The notes under the pieces: generated by a model
What the model was told of the DNA's origin: nothing
Databases searched by the model: none
The model's input: only the letters and a program-made list of their open reading frames with translations
Translations under genes and position numbers: made by a program
NCBI GenBank assembly: GCA_000507305.1
Contig: DF240452.1
Coordinates: forward strand, 113,145 to 177,144
Direction: 5' to 3'
Source of the DNA: Breviolum minutum Mf 1.05b.01
Lineage: Eukaryota > Sar > Dinophyceae > Suessiales > Symbiodiniaceae
DNA: 64,000 nucleotides
Part shown: positions 46,457-64,000 of the stretch, piece by piece
Layout of the letters: every line of letters begins with the position of its first letter
Position numbering within the stretch: position 1 is the first letter of the stretch

Positions 46457-46967
46457 CTTACTTGTGGAAGGGTTTGAGTTCCCGTCACCGGCTGAGGCAC
46501 AAAGATACCCCATGGCTGAAGAAATTGCACACTCATGTCCACCTCCGTCAGCTGTCAACAGAGTCGGTTCGGGTAGTTGGCTTGTTTTGCGGTGATCATG
46601 ATGGAAGGTCCTAAGTGAAGATGTTTCAATTTATGTAATGTCGTGAGCTAACATGGCGATCGCTTTGGACATAAAGTGGAACTCATTCCTACTGATTCTT
46701 AACAGTGGACACCACCCAATGAACCCACTAATGCTGGGGTTGATAATGTCATGCCGTTGTAAAGTATGCTCAGATCCACTTTGATTTTGCATTGCCAGTT
46801 CTATGGCATTGCAAGGTAAAAGTGAAATCTGGTTGCTGTACAACAAGTTACATCGCTCCAGTATAGCAGCACCCTGGGATAATACCTTTACGCTCCTCGG
46901 CTCAACATGGCGGCAACGACACTAGGTGGTGGGAGGTTGGGGGGCCTTTCAATGGTGATGGTTTGTG
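43556..46967. other. mostly unassigned; exon candidates at 45010 and 45253; GTT repeat
   Basis: 45010-45117 (GCSRLPPDVPFRTPHPRFIR to a TGA) and a GC-rich block near 45275-45400 (GYTDTSRRLADDVDNDTRYD) look coding but cannot be joined. A GTT tract lies at 46409-46456 and a TA tract at 44275-44288. A block after it (46468, GFEFPSPAE, gc donor) is another possible exon. Confidence 0.35.
46409..46456. repeat. GTT microsatellite
   Basis: About sixteen GTT units, followed directly by a possible exon. The poly-Val and poly-Leu ORFs across it are artefacts. Confidence 0.9.
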
Positions 46968-49303
46968 ATGGTGAGCACGTGGTTCGTGGAAGGCTCTGCC
47001 ACCAAAGAAGCCTTGCAAGGATCCCATAGTTCAGACAAAGAGTAGCTCATGTATTCCAATGCCATGGTACCACCTATATTTGGATACACATTTAATGCAA
47101 CACCAATCAGCACAACGTCGCAGTCCGGGATTTTGGGGATGATGTGGTATTGTTGGCTACGGCTAATTTCTGCGATTTTTTGCCTGGGAAGCTGGTCGAT
47201 GTCTCCACCGAATGATTAGGCATGACAGAATTACCCTGATAAAAGAGACAGAACATGGCGCCATCATCTTCTACATTTGGCATTCCAATCAACTATTGTC
47301 ATTTTCAGAATTGGCAACACACGTATGTGCAAATGTCTTGCTTTTAATGTAGAATGTAGACTAATCATGTCATGTTTCTTTTGGCCTCAAAGTCAAACAT
47401 GTTTGACGCTCAAGTGCGTTGATCCTTTTTGATTGTTTTTCCTTTCTTGCCAAGGATAACTACCAACAGCCAAGCGTTTGAGATAGCTAAAAAATCGCAA
47501 CATCACCAAGCAACTTTGCCCAATGCCACCAATGCCATTCGAGGAACCTTGCTTGGGGTGATGTCCCCAATTTCTTCTACAAACCCGATGGCTGGGGAGC
47601 TGTGACGTCAATTGTTGAAATCCCTTCCGATACTCTTTTTGTGCTGGGCTATGAGGATGGCAGCATACGTACCTGGGACCAAGTGGGAGATAGAACATGC
47701 TTGTTGTGAACAGCTGTTTTTTGAGGTGGAAGTGCGTTTTTTGTTGATTTATAGACAATGTTTCAAAATCTATGTTGATGCCACTTGTAAGAACATGAAG
47801 AGTTAGAGACCACCCCATTCCAGTGCTCGGGCTGGTGAGATAGATAATGACAGACCTTCTTCGCTTGGAAGATTGTTGATTCCAGTTAAACACCACTGGA
47901 TCTTTTAAGGCGCCAATTTGGGATCCACATACCAAATCTCATTTTTGTTGGGCGGGTCTTTAGGTAATTACTGCTTCAGAATGTCTTTTACTCAATCAAA
48001 GGAAATAAACCTATTCCAGGAAGCAAGTACTCTCCCAAGCCCTCATGCACCAGGAACTAAGTCACCCTTTTTGTTTAAAGATGTTCAACAGACCTTTCAA
48101 CACCAGTCAAGGGAGGTCGGGAGGTCATGATCTCCTCACAGTTCACCTGGGAAGTTTCGTGTCACACGCAGGCACTTGGAGGACCTACAATGGCTTCATT
48201 GTTGCAGTCGCTTACCTTCCAACTTGGCTGAACGGAGAAACTACAGCTTACTCGACCGAATGAATCACCATTCAGTTTGGTTAATTGCTATAGTTACATA
48301 ACCACAAAGTGTATGTTGGTTTACCCAGATTCAATCAAGCTACCAGTTGGTATCCAAGCACTTGTTTTCTTGGGATTGTACCAAAGTGACTTGATTCCAC
48401 CGAGCCCGACCAACGCTGCCCCCACCCACCCATCCACCACATCCCAGCACCACCACCACCTCCAAAGTCGCAAGGGTAAGTCATGGCAAATCCCGGGTCC
48501 TGGAATGGTTGGCCTTTTTGCCAACCAGCAGTGGTAGGAAGATCTAGAATAGTAATGTGCCCAGTATGTACAGTAAATCAGTCGTCAGATTTGATTATGT
48601 GGTCATGAGTAGCCTTGATCAAGCAAAAACCTAAACGACCCACATTATGACGAGTCAACAGTGGTTATGAGTGTATGAGCCCCAAGATACTCAAATCGCA
48701 AGTGATTCACAATTTCACAACTGGAACAATCTTGGAGGCATTTTACTACAAGTTCCCTGAAAGCAAAAACTATCAACCCTGCATCTCTTGCCATGTGCAT
48801 CCCATTACTTCATGACTCAGACCTCCATCCCCAGGTCGTGCCTAAGGCACACGCAGGCTGCGTAACGGCGCTTCTGGCCGCACCTGCCGGCAATTCCTTC
48901 TTCTCCGGTGGCCATGATGGTTTCATTCGCCAATGGCGAGCCACCAACGGTCATCCAATTGGTTGCTGGGTTGGAATGGTTACGGAAAACATGGCGTTAT
49001 TTGGTGATCTTGTGGAAAAATTGCCCAGATGTTTTGAAGTTAGCGATGGTGTATATCAGGTGTATACACTGTCCATCCTTTTTGATCCTTTTTGAGGAAT
49101 GACTTTTCCAAGCGAGCTGTTTGTGAATGGATTAGGGATTAGGAGACGATCAGGGGTTGGTTTTCCACTGGCAAATCCTAGTGACCAAATGATCTTCCAG
49201 ATTCTCAAGCCCAGATTCATTTCGATGCAAAATTAATGGTCCCAATACAGCTCATGATTCAAGTTTTTTACGGTATTATTCTTGGGGATTTGCCTGGAAC
49301 ATG

Positions 49304-49387
<84 letters not shown>

Positions 49388-50689
49388 TTGTTCGCCCGAT
49401 CGCATCGTTCAGCTTGCAGCCACAAGGTCAAATCTATGCCGCTTTTGCAGGGCCAGTGTCCAGTTTGGCCATGATTCCGGGCGGCAACGCCATCTATTCA
49501 GGACACTTTAGTGCCTGGGCTGATTGCGAAAGTATCAGATCTGGGTGAGGTTGATAATATTCACTTGTTGATGACATCAAAAACTAAAATCCACCCTTGT
49601 TTTTGTTTTTTTGTTTGTGACCTTTCTATACTATACCTTTCTAATTTTGTTGTTTGCCTGAGTGTTGTGTATGCTGATGTCGGTTTTCTGAACACAGGAT
49701 GCGGAAAACACTGTTGTTGTTGTCCTGCATAGTTCTCTTCAATGGATTAATTGGGTGGTGTATGTTATCATGTCAGGATAGTGCCATGAATTTCATGCCT
49801 CGTGGTACATCTCAATCATCTTGGCAAACTTTAGTTTTAACCGATCCAGAATGAAATGAGCCCCACCAAGACCCAACCAATGGCTGCAGACTGTTTGGAA
49901 TCTTATCCTCTCATCAACCCACAGGCAGGCCCCCTAGATGGAGGTTTTGAAGTCTAGCCATTTTTTTGGATTGAGTCCTGAAAAGGTCTAGTTGAATGTG
50001 AGTCAATAGGCATATTATATAATATTTATTTATTTATTTATTTATATATATTTATGCAGATACATCTTTATATTTATATACATTATATATTTCCTGGTCA
50101 TGTGGTGACTGGTTTGATCTGTTGACATGCACCACGAGGTGGTCAAATCTACCTTTGGGAGTTGGCAGGAAAGACGGCGTTATGTCACTTGGGTGTGCCA
50201 AGTGGGTCAGTCAGTGTCCCCCCCGAAGCGGGGCGCTATGAAGGTCATATTTTACTCAACCAAAATACGTTTTTGTTTTCCCTGAAGGACTTGAACTTCA
50301 TCCCCATTGGCAATTTATTTAAACTGTGGCCGAAAAACAAAATATGGCACCTTTGCATGAAAGCATGCAGCTTTACCAAAACAAACAACCTCTTTTTCCC
50401 ATTGGTTTTCTTTAAATGAATACAATCATGTATCAGCTTTATCATTGATTCATTCAAATCTACCCCTCTAATCACCAATTTTTGAAAAACATGATTCCTC
50501 CCATCTTTCCAAAATCATCTAGAAACCATCACCATCATCACCAGCCCATTCAGATCCAGCCATTCTACCCCAGGTCACATCGACACGGAAGGTGGCAAAG
50601 TGAATTCCTTGGCGGTGAATCCTGGGAGCATCGGTCAAGTCTTAGCTGCAGGAGAAGATGGCACCGTCCGGGTCTACGCGCAACGCTAA
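46968..50689 (+). CDS. WD40-repeat protein, seven exons
   Basis: Exons: 46968-47019 (tentative start), 47124-47213, 47600-47682, 48835-48961, 49427-49501, 50139-50243 and 50574-50689. Together they are 648 nt, an exact multiple of three ending TAA, for about 215 aa. Blade motifs: VTSIVEIPSDTLFVLGYEDG with SIRTWDQ; HAGCVTALLAAPAGNSFFSG with GHDGFIRQW; VSSLAMIPGGNAIYSGG with QIYLWE; VNSLAVNPGSIGQVLAAGED with GTVRVY. Four clear repeats are seen, so it may be a partial propeller or have further 5' exons. Donors are GA, GA, GT, GT, GA, GT. WD40 proteins are scaffolds; the partner is unknown. Confidence 0.72.
49304..49384. repeat. CAAT microsatellite inside WD40 intron
   Basis: About twenty CAAT units end 42 bases before the acceptor of the 49427 exon. 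The repeat takes the place where a pyrimidine tract and branch region would be expected. Confidence 0.95.
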
Positions 50690-52572
50690 AGGCGGGGGAA
50701 AACCATCGGCAGCAAAGGGGATATGTCTAGTTTGAAATATCACTTCCCATTTGATTCACATTATTGGTAGTAATTATAGGTAATTATTGGAATTCACCAA
50801 ATTATATCGCAGTATAACTAGTTCCTTTTCGGAGCGACATGGTGAGAGAAGGCATATCAGGACTTTTGCATGTGCTTTTGTGAAAGTATTACAAGAACAG
50901 TTCTCTACAACCAAGCCACTTGGACATTTTGCCAAACAGAGATGTCTCAAAAACACATAGGTCACATGGGCTTCAATGATCTGCAAAGCACCAGAATCAT
51001 CTTGGACTTCTGCAATTTGGCACAGATCCAAATCAATTCCAACCTCCAAGAGGTTGGATGATTTTCGAATCCTAAAAGATGCGTCCCGAAAAAAGACCAC
51101 TTGGATGGGATGGATGTTTTTTCCCCAGGGGCCTGTCGCCAGTAGGGTGGATGTACGTTTTGCTTGATGATGGTAGTGTCAATGATGTGTTTTGCCAGCA
51201 CTTTGGTGGATGGTTAGGGTAAGACACATGAGCAGTGACCATGAAAGAATCCTTTGACTTTCATAGTATACTTGAGGTCACAAGACTTCGTTTGTGGGTT
51301 GTTTTTCACCATGCTAATTTTGAATTTCAATCAATTTGACCAGAAACCAAGAGAATGGTTGCTCCCATTCGATGGTATGGCTTTGAAGTATGTTGCACAA
51401 TGTGACTCTTGCACAGAGAGAAACGCCAAAACAAGATCAAGTAAATTCAGATAGCAAATCTAAATTGATCGCCTTCAAACTGATTTTTGTGCTAGCAATG
51501 CTGGATGTGTGCCGCTTTGGTTGGCCAACAACACAAATTATCAACCTATATGACTTTGCAACCCAGAAAAGACATGTGCCATAGCAGGGAATGATCTTCC
51601 GTTCCTAACATTGGCGGCTAAACATAGGTCTTTCTATAATGTTTAGCCCCCAAATCACTGCTGCCAGGTAGACGTAAGTGATCTTCCACTAAACTTATCT
51701 ATATGAACAGCTTCCCAAGGAAGATGACGTAGTTGGGTTGTGTTCGCTGGAGTATTATGTCAAAATGATGGTTTTTGTTGGAAATGCGTCATCATTTGCG
51801 GGATTTGGCGCTCTGATTGTTTCAAGAATTGGTTTGGCTTGAAAGCCTTGCCATTTGCCTAGATTCGCGCGTATTGCAGCCATATTGATTTGTTGATGAG
51901 AATCTCTCATTTCCAAGCAACAACTTCCCAAGGAAAACAAATGCAATTTCTAAAAAGGTTTTCAGGGTAATGGTCTTGAAGATTGAAGAATGTTTGAGGA
52001 AGCATTGTGAGTTTTTTTCTCGCAGACTCTCCGAATCTAAGTCATGCAACTGTGTATTATTGAGATTCATGAGATTCCTTGGGCATCTTTCGCTGTCTCA
52101 CGTTTGCCACAAGCTGAAGAACTATCAGGTTCTGAGATTAAAATGGCCCCAGATAGTAGGACTACATCCAACACTTGGATGGATTTGTTATTTATCACGT
52201 TTTACAGTAACCGTTGCAACTGCTGTTGGAACTAGATTACTAGCATATTACCACCATTACCAGCACAATCATATCAACAAATAATAGGTATGTATATATA
52301 TATATATATATACATGTGTACAGCATGTCTCTCGCCGTAGTTCTTGGATACATGCATTGTTTCATGCCGAAATCAAGCAATCCAATACTATTAGAGCCTT
52401 AAAGACTGCTGACCATCAAGCAGTCTCAAAAGTGTTCTTTTAAGTTTTTTTTTGAGTATATACTACCAGCATAACTTTGAGAGTCATTCAAACAGCGTAT
52501 ACCATTTGTTTGTCGCACATCGTTGGTACTAGAGTGCCATGATCCGATAATTCACCAAATCACTATCTTCCA
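50690..52572. other. intergenic, no supported gene
   Basis: Only a TA tract at 52287-52311 is recognised. Several AG-flanked short open blocks exist, but none has supporting motif or phase. Confidence 0.5.
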
Positions 52573-53280
52573 TTGCACGCCATGAGACATTTGGCCTTGA
52601 TACTTAGCATCCTCAGTCCTGCGAGTAGCCAGAATGCGTCACATTATCCATACGAGGATCTTGAGACGAATTTTTCATCGGGAAGGTGGAGACGGGTAGC
52701 CTTGCGAAACATGAAGCCACGTGTCAGTGGAATCTGTAAGACTCCCTTTTTTTGGCCTCGGCACAAATTGGGCTCTCTTCCCCCCTCTTTTTACAAAACA
52801 ACCTGGAAATGGGCGGCCATTCCTTCCCAGAGACTTTAGGATTTTTTTTTCTTCGTCAAAGAGCAATGGAATAGCTGAATAGCTCCTGTCTTTTTCCCCA
52901 AGAATCATAGGATCCTCCGTTTTGGTGGGTGTTGATGCTAAACAACCCGGTATTTATCCTACCCGATTCTTACAGGAAACAACGACCATGAAAAACTCCA
53001 AGAAATTCAGCTTAGTTTGCTTTTGATAGTCAACTTATCAGCCCAATTTTTCCTTACACTATATACTTACATTCATGTTTGTTTATTCACCTTCCTCTAA
53101 ACATCCCATCATTCCCTTCCTGCAGCTTTCGTTTTCACATCCGGAAAAACAACGCAGGACCTGATATCAGAAACAGTGGCCTACTGTTATCGAGCCCTGG
53201 TGCGAGACTCTAGCTGTCCCTTGTTGAGAATTGACCTTAAGCCTTTGAGGTGGAACCCATCAGTATTATACAACCAGTAA
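52573..53280 (+). CDS. small secreted protein, two exons
   Basis: Exon 1 (52573-52735) starts MHAMRHLALILSILSPASSQ, a signal peptide with likely cleavage near AS-SQ, followed by NASHYPYEDLETNFSSGRW with an N-glycosylation sequon. It ends before a canonical gtaag donor. Exon 2 (53126-53280) follows cttcctgcag and reads FVFTSGKTTQDLISETVAYC, then RDSSCPLLRIDLKPL, to a TAA. The split codon T|CT joins in frame, giving 104 aa. The second exon starts with C, unlike most exons here. No family is recognised. A second in-frame Met (52582) is also a possible start. Confidence 0.48.
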
Positions 53281-54602
53281 AGTCGATGAAACACTTCCTA
53301 TGGCAGTGGCTAATTATTGCCCTTTCGCACCGCTTCCTAAAGTATATCCTAAACTGCTAATTATGGGAGTGGCCTATGCTTTTAATGTGACACAACTTGG
53401 ATGTCCGAACTGTAGACTGTAGATAGATAAGTATTTACTTATCAACATGCATGTTTACTACTGAACTTTGTGGATGCTGAGTTGAGTTATTTGGGCATGT
53501 CTACTTGGACTATTTTTTAGGGTGCCTGACCTTCTAGGCAACGTCTAATTTGACGAACATTTAGATGCCTTGAAAGGTGTCATCATCGTATCAAATGGCT
53601 GTTTTCAATCATGAAATGCAGTTTTTTCCATAGAAGATACTCACATCTCAGCAGCTGCCTGTCTCAATGTTCAGGTTGCCTTGATCAAAAGTACGGGCAC
53701 AAAGTGCGCAAGAAGAAACTCCGGCGTCCAGGTGTCGGTTGGCTCTGTGATAAGGCTTGCTATGATGATACGCCGCTTGGGATGAAGGGAGCGATTCAGG
53801 GGGGGGTAACTTTACATCGCTATCAGTAGCTATACCTGAGTTCAGCATCTTTGTTCTGAGAGGTTAGCCTTGTTTTCAGAGATGCAATGGAGGATGAGTG
53901 ACTTGTAAGATTTAGTGGCTCAAAGGCCATATGCTTTAAAGCATCTCAGTAAGGACTGGTGGTTCCTCAATGATGAACTTCACAGACCCTAACCTTGGAA
54001 GATGAACTCCCAGGAAGGTTTGCAACTGATGCGATACATCACAATCACACAGTTATAGACATACAGCAATGATAGATGCTAAATACGATGATCCCAAGGC
54101 AGCATGTTTTGGACATGTAAGGGGTACAGATTTGAACGCAGACGTGGGACGTCTTCAAATTTGTGTCGGTCCTGATAGCTCATCGCGAGTTTGCCCGGCT
54201 TACCTTTGGATGATACAGAGTACATCTATGTACTGTAAAATTTACCTCTTTTGGCCGTATGCTGCCAAAGTGCTAAGCAGAAACCTGCAAAAGGCTGCTT
54301 CAGTAGGTTTGAGATCCTTTGTGGTTAAAATGTCTGTAATTTGCCTAGACTTTCTCAGGAGCTATGCTGCTGAAGGGCACAAAGTGATTTGCAGCATCAT
54401 CTTTGTGGCGTTGCCAATTTTTACAGCCTGGTTATTTTCGAAACATTGAGGTATCCCCAAGGGATGTTTCTCTTTCCCGCTCCCTTCAATGTTCTTTCAC
54501 AGACAACCTTCTACTCACTTGTCGGAAACCTCTCTCTACCTGCAGGCTTCTTGCATTGTATGCTTGATTTCACAATATACATGTTTTCATGATTTTGAAC
54601 AG
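53281..54602. other. unassigned
   Basis: An AG-flanked block at 53676-53800 is open in two frames (VALIKSTGTKCARRNSG or GCLDQKYGHKVRKKKLRR). A 126-codon ORF at 54069-54449 has mixed character. Neither is convincing alone. Confidence 0.35.
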
Positions 54603-54664
54603 ATGATGTTCGTGTGTCCAGCTCAGGAAAGGATATCGTGGCGCCCCTTGGATACATGAATTGA
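54603..54664 (+). CDS. candidate terminal exon, unknown protein
   Basis: After tttgaacag the frame with a split first codon reads DDVRVSSSGKDIVAPLGYMN to a TGA. It is short but coding-like. It may end a gene just upstream of the hydrolase. Confidence 0.25.
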
Positions 54665-55108
54665 CCAGAGAGAATGAATGAGTTTCTGGGAACTGTGGAG
54701 TAGCGTCCTGCATTTTTTTTCTCAACTTTGCCGGATTTGCCTGTCCGCAAACAAATTGTGACTGGGCACACTCCCAAAACCTCACGAATCACCAATCAAC
54801 CAGGTTCGTGTTTACAACAGTACTCATTATCTACTGTAACCATTTCATTGCACAATTTCTTGCAAGCAATGCATATATGTTGACATGCTTAGTCTCACAC
54901 ATCCAGATGTCATGTCACAGCAGTGTAGCGAAACATTTGACAACATACTAAATCCTGCTAACTGGCCCAAAGAGATACTATCCATAACAAGACGGCACCA
55001 ATCACAACTAGAAGCAGAAAGTGGCTGAGCGTGTTTTTTTTGCAAGACGGGTTTCCGTGTGAGGAACTTGGATCATGTTCCTTTGAACCAAATGTACGGG
55101 GAGGCAAG

Positions 55109-56061
55109 GTTAAGCTTCGGATACTTTCATCGCCTTGTTTGCTGCACCCAGTGTTTACTAAGGATGATCTCTTATGGATTCCTGAAGATGCTTCCTGCGA
55201 ATCCCCACGGCTTTTGTGGATTCACGGTGGAAGTTGGGAGTATGGCTCCTTTGGTGAAAGTGGGTGAAGGGCTGAAAGTTGGAGTTGCATCAGTTGGTGC
55301 CTGGGTTGGGATGTTTCTGTACTTCCCTTTGGACTTCAGTTGCAAACCACACACGACCTGGTTGTTGACCGCCTTTAAAAAAAAAGATACAGTACCCATA
55401 AATTTGGAAAACAACGAACCTTTTTTTCATCTTCTCTTGATTACGTCCACCAACATTACGACATGAGAAACATGGACCAACAATAATGCCCAAAAAGACT
55501 ACATGTAAATATTCATGAATATTTTCTTCCACAGTGTTCTCAGTGACTCGTTGCAGTAAGAAACACTTCCAGGTTCGCCTGATACCTTATCCTATGGTCA
55601 GCTCGCTTCGAAGATCGCTGAGCTGTCGGGTGCCATTGTCATGGTGCCAGACTTCCCCCTGGCACCGGTGGGGGATTTCCACGTCATCATGCGAGCCAGT
55701 TTGGATGCGTTACGTTGGTTGCTTGGTTGTGTGGAGGTGTGGTTTGGATGCTTTGGTTGAAAAGGGTCATTGGGAAAAAGGTACAGTCAGGGCCAATGCG
55801 TTTTATCTCCACCTCATCCGTCATCCGTTTTCATTAAGGTTGACAGAAACCGATTTGGGGATGAACTGCCGTCCGGGTTCTGCACCTTTATTGGTGGGTG
55901 GGGATTCTGCCGGTGGTGGCACTGCTGTTTCATTGATCTTGCGACTCAAACAGGGCGCTGGTTGGACGCCTCAAGGTGCCAAAGGGGAAGGAATTTGGGA
56001 TGAATGCACTCACATACTCCCCCGCTTTGTATTTTTTGTTAGGTTTCAATTGATGTTTTAA
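55109..56061 (+). CDS. alpha/beta-hydrolase, HSL/carboxylesterase-like, C-terminus missing
   Basis: Exon 55109-55244 (possibly starting further upstream) carries LLWIHGGSWEYG, the HGG oxyanion-hole motif. Exon 55573-55738 reads SPDTLSYGQLASKIAELSGA, then IVMVPDFPLAPVGDF and LDALRWLL. Exon 55839-55975 reads PLLVGGDSAGGGTAVSLILR, with Ser in the GDSAGGG nucleophile elbow. Donors are GC (gctcct) and GT. HGG plus GDSAG defines the hormone-sensitive-lipase branch of the alpha/beta-hydrolases. The catalytic Asp and His should lie ~100 residues further on, but the frame runs to a TAA at 56061 and nothing matching follows before BiP at 56368. It may be a truncated gene, or its last exons may be lost. 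Confidence 0.7.
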
Positions 56062-56303
56062 TCCCAAGTGGTGCAAGATCTTGATCATCAACAAGTAGTT
56101 TGTCTAGTGGCGGAATTTCAGTTTTCTCAGAAAGATTCATATACCGTGTCATTTGATGACTGTACAAGTGTGGATGAGTGCGGAACATTGGCGCGTTTTT
56201 CAAACTACATCCACACATTCATGTTTGCATCCTAGTTCATGAGTGTGAAAGGTGCCCGGACTTGCCAATCAGTAAATTACCTGAAAGAGTTAATCACGAT
56301 GTT

Positions 56304-56321
56304 ATTCGGCTCAAGTTTTGA
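56304..56321 (+). promoter_or_regulatory. possible relic spliced leader upstream of BiP
   Basis: TTCGGCTCAAG lies about 50 bases before the BiP ATG. It matches the last 11 bases of the dinoflagellate spliced leader (TTTGGCTCAAG) with one mismatch, but the leader's 5' half does not match. Relic leaders mark genes that arose from reinserted mRNAs, yet this gene has introns, so the match may be chance. Confidence 0.2.
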
Positions 56322-56367
56322 GTAAAGGCCCCCTGAAAAGTGTCGCAGCCAATTCAACTTCATCGCC

Positions 56368-64000
<7,633 letters not shown>

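Overview
The window looks like nuclear DNA of a dinoflagellate, most likely a Symbiodiniaceae/Suessiales-type genome (inference). The main evidence is a BiP/HSP70 gene at 56368-64000. Its protein can be followed in frame through 15 short exons whose introns begin with GT, GC or GA and end in AG, with the next exon always starting with G. That splice-site usage is a known dinoflagellate trait. A Copia element with a Lys/Gly-rich Gag, many small microsatellites, and genes lying mostly on one strand fit the same picture.

Layout. 1-1.6 kb holds traces of a minus-strand membrane-protein gene. 1861-8892 is a 7-kb Copia LTR retrotransposon on the minus strand, inserted in a GGAT/GATA microsatellite. 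It has near-identical LTRs, an initiator-Met-like primer binding site, Gag-protease, a Pol that lacks the integrase core and is frameshifted in reverse transcriptase, and an extra 347-aa ORF after RNase H. 9-14 kb has mostly simple repeats. From 14 kb onward every gene I can support is on the plus strand: fragmentary multi-exon genes (14.1-15.3, 32.1-32.9, 36.3-36.8, 40.4-40.8 and 41.6-42.1 kb), a CCCH zinc-finger terminal exon (24.0 kb), a single-exon gene with a SPRY-like domain (24.3-25.6 kb), a WD40 gene (47.0-50.7 kb), a small secreted protein (52.6-53.3 kb), an alpha/beta-hydrolase without its C-terminal third (55.1-56.0 kb), and BiP. BiP runs off the right edge.

Between 27.5 and 29.2 kb lies a repeat locus around a 727-base run of N. 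It carries ten exact copies of a 19-base arm in two orientations. The arms form hairpins that pair fully only as plus-strand RNA, through two G.U pairs at fixed positions. This is the least explained structure in the window.

Two single-N positions (3710 and 29981) each sit between near-identical ~140-150-bp copies and are probably unmerged contig ends. Exons were called by reading frame, phase continuity and splice boundaries. BiP, WD40, hydrolase and Copia are recognised by motif; the remaining small exon calls are tentative and carry low confidence.
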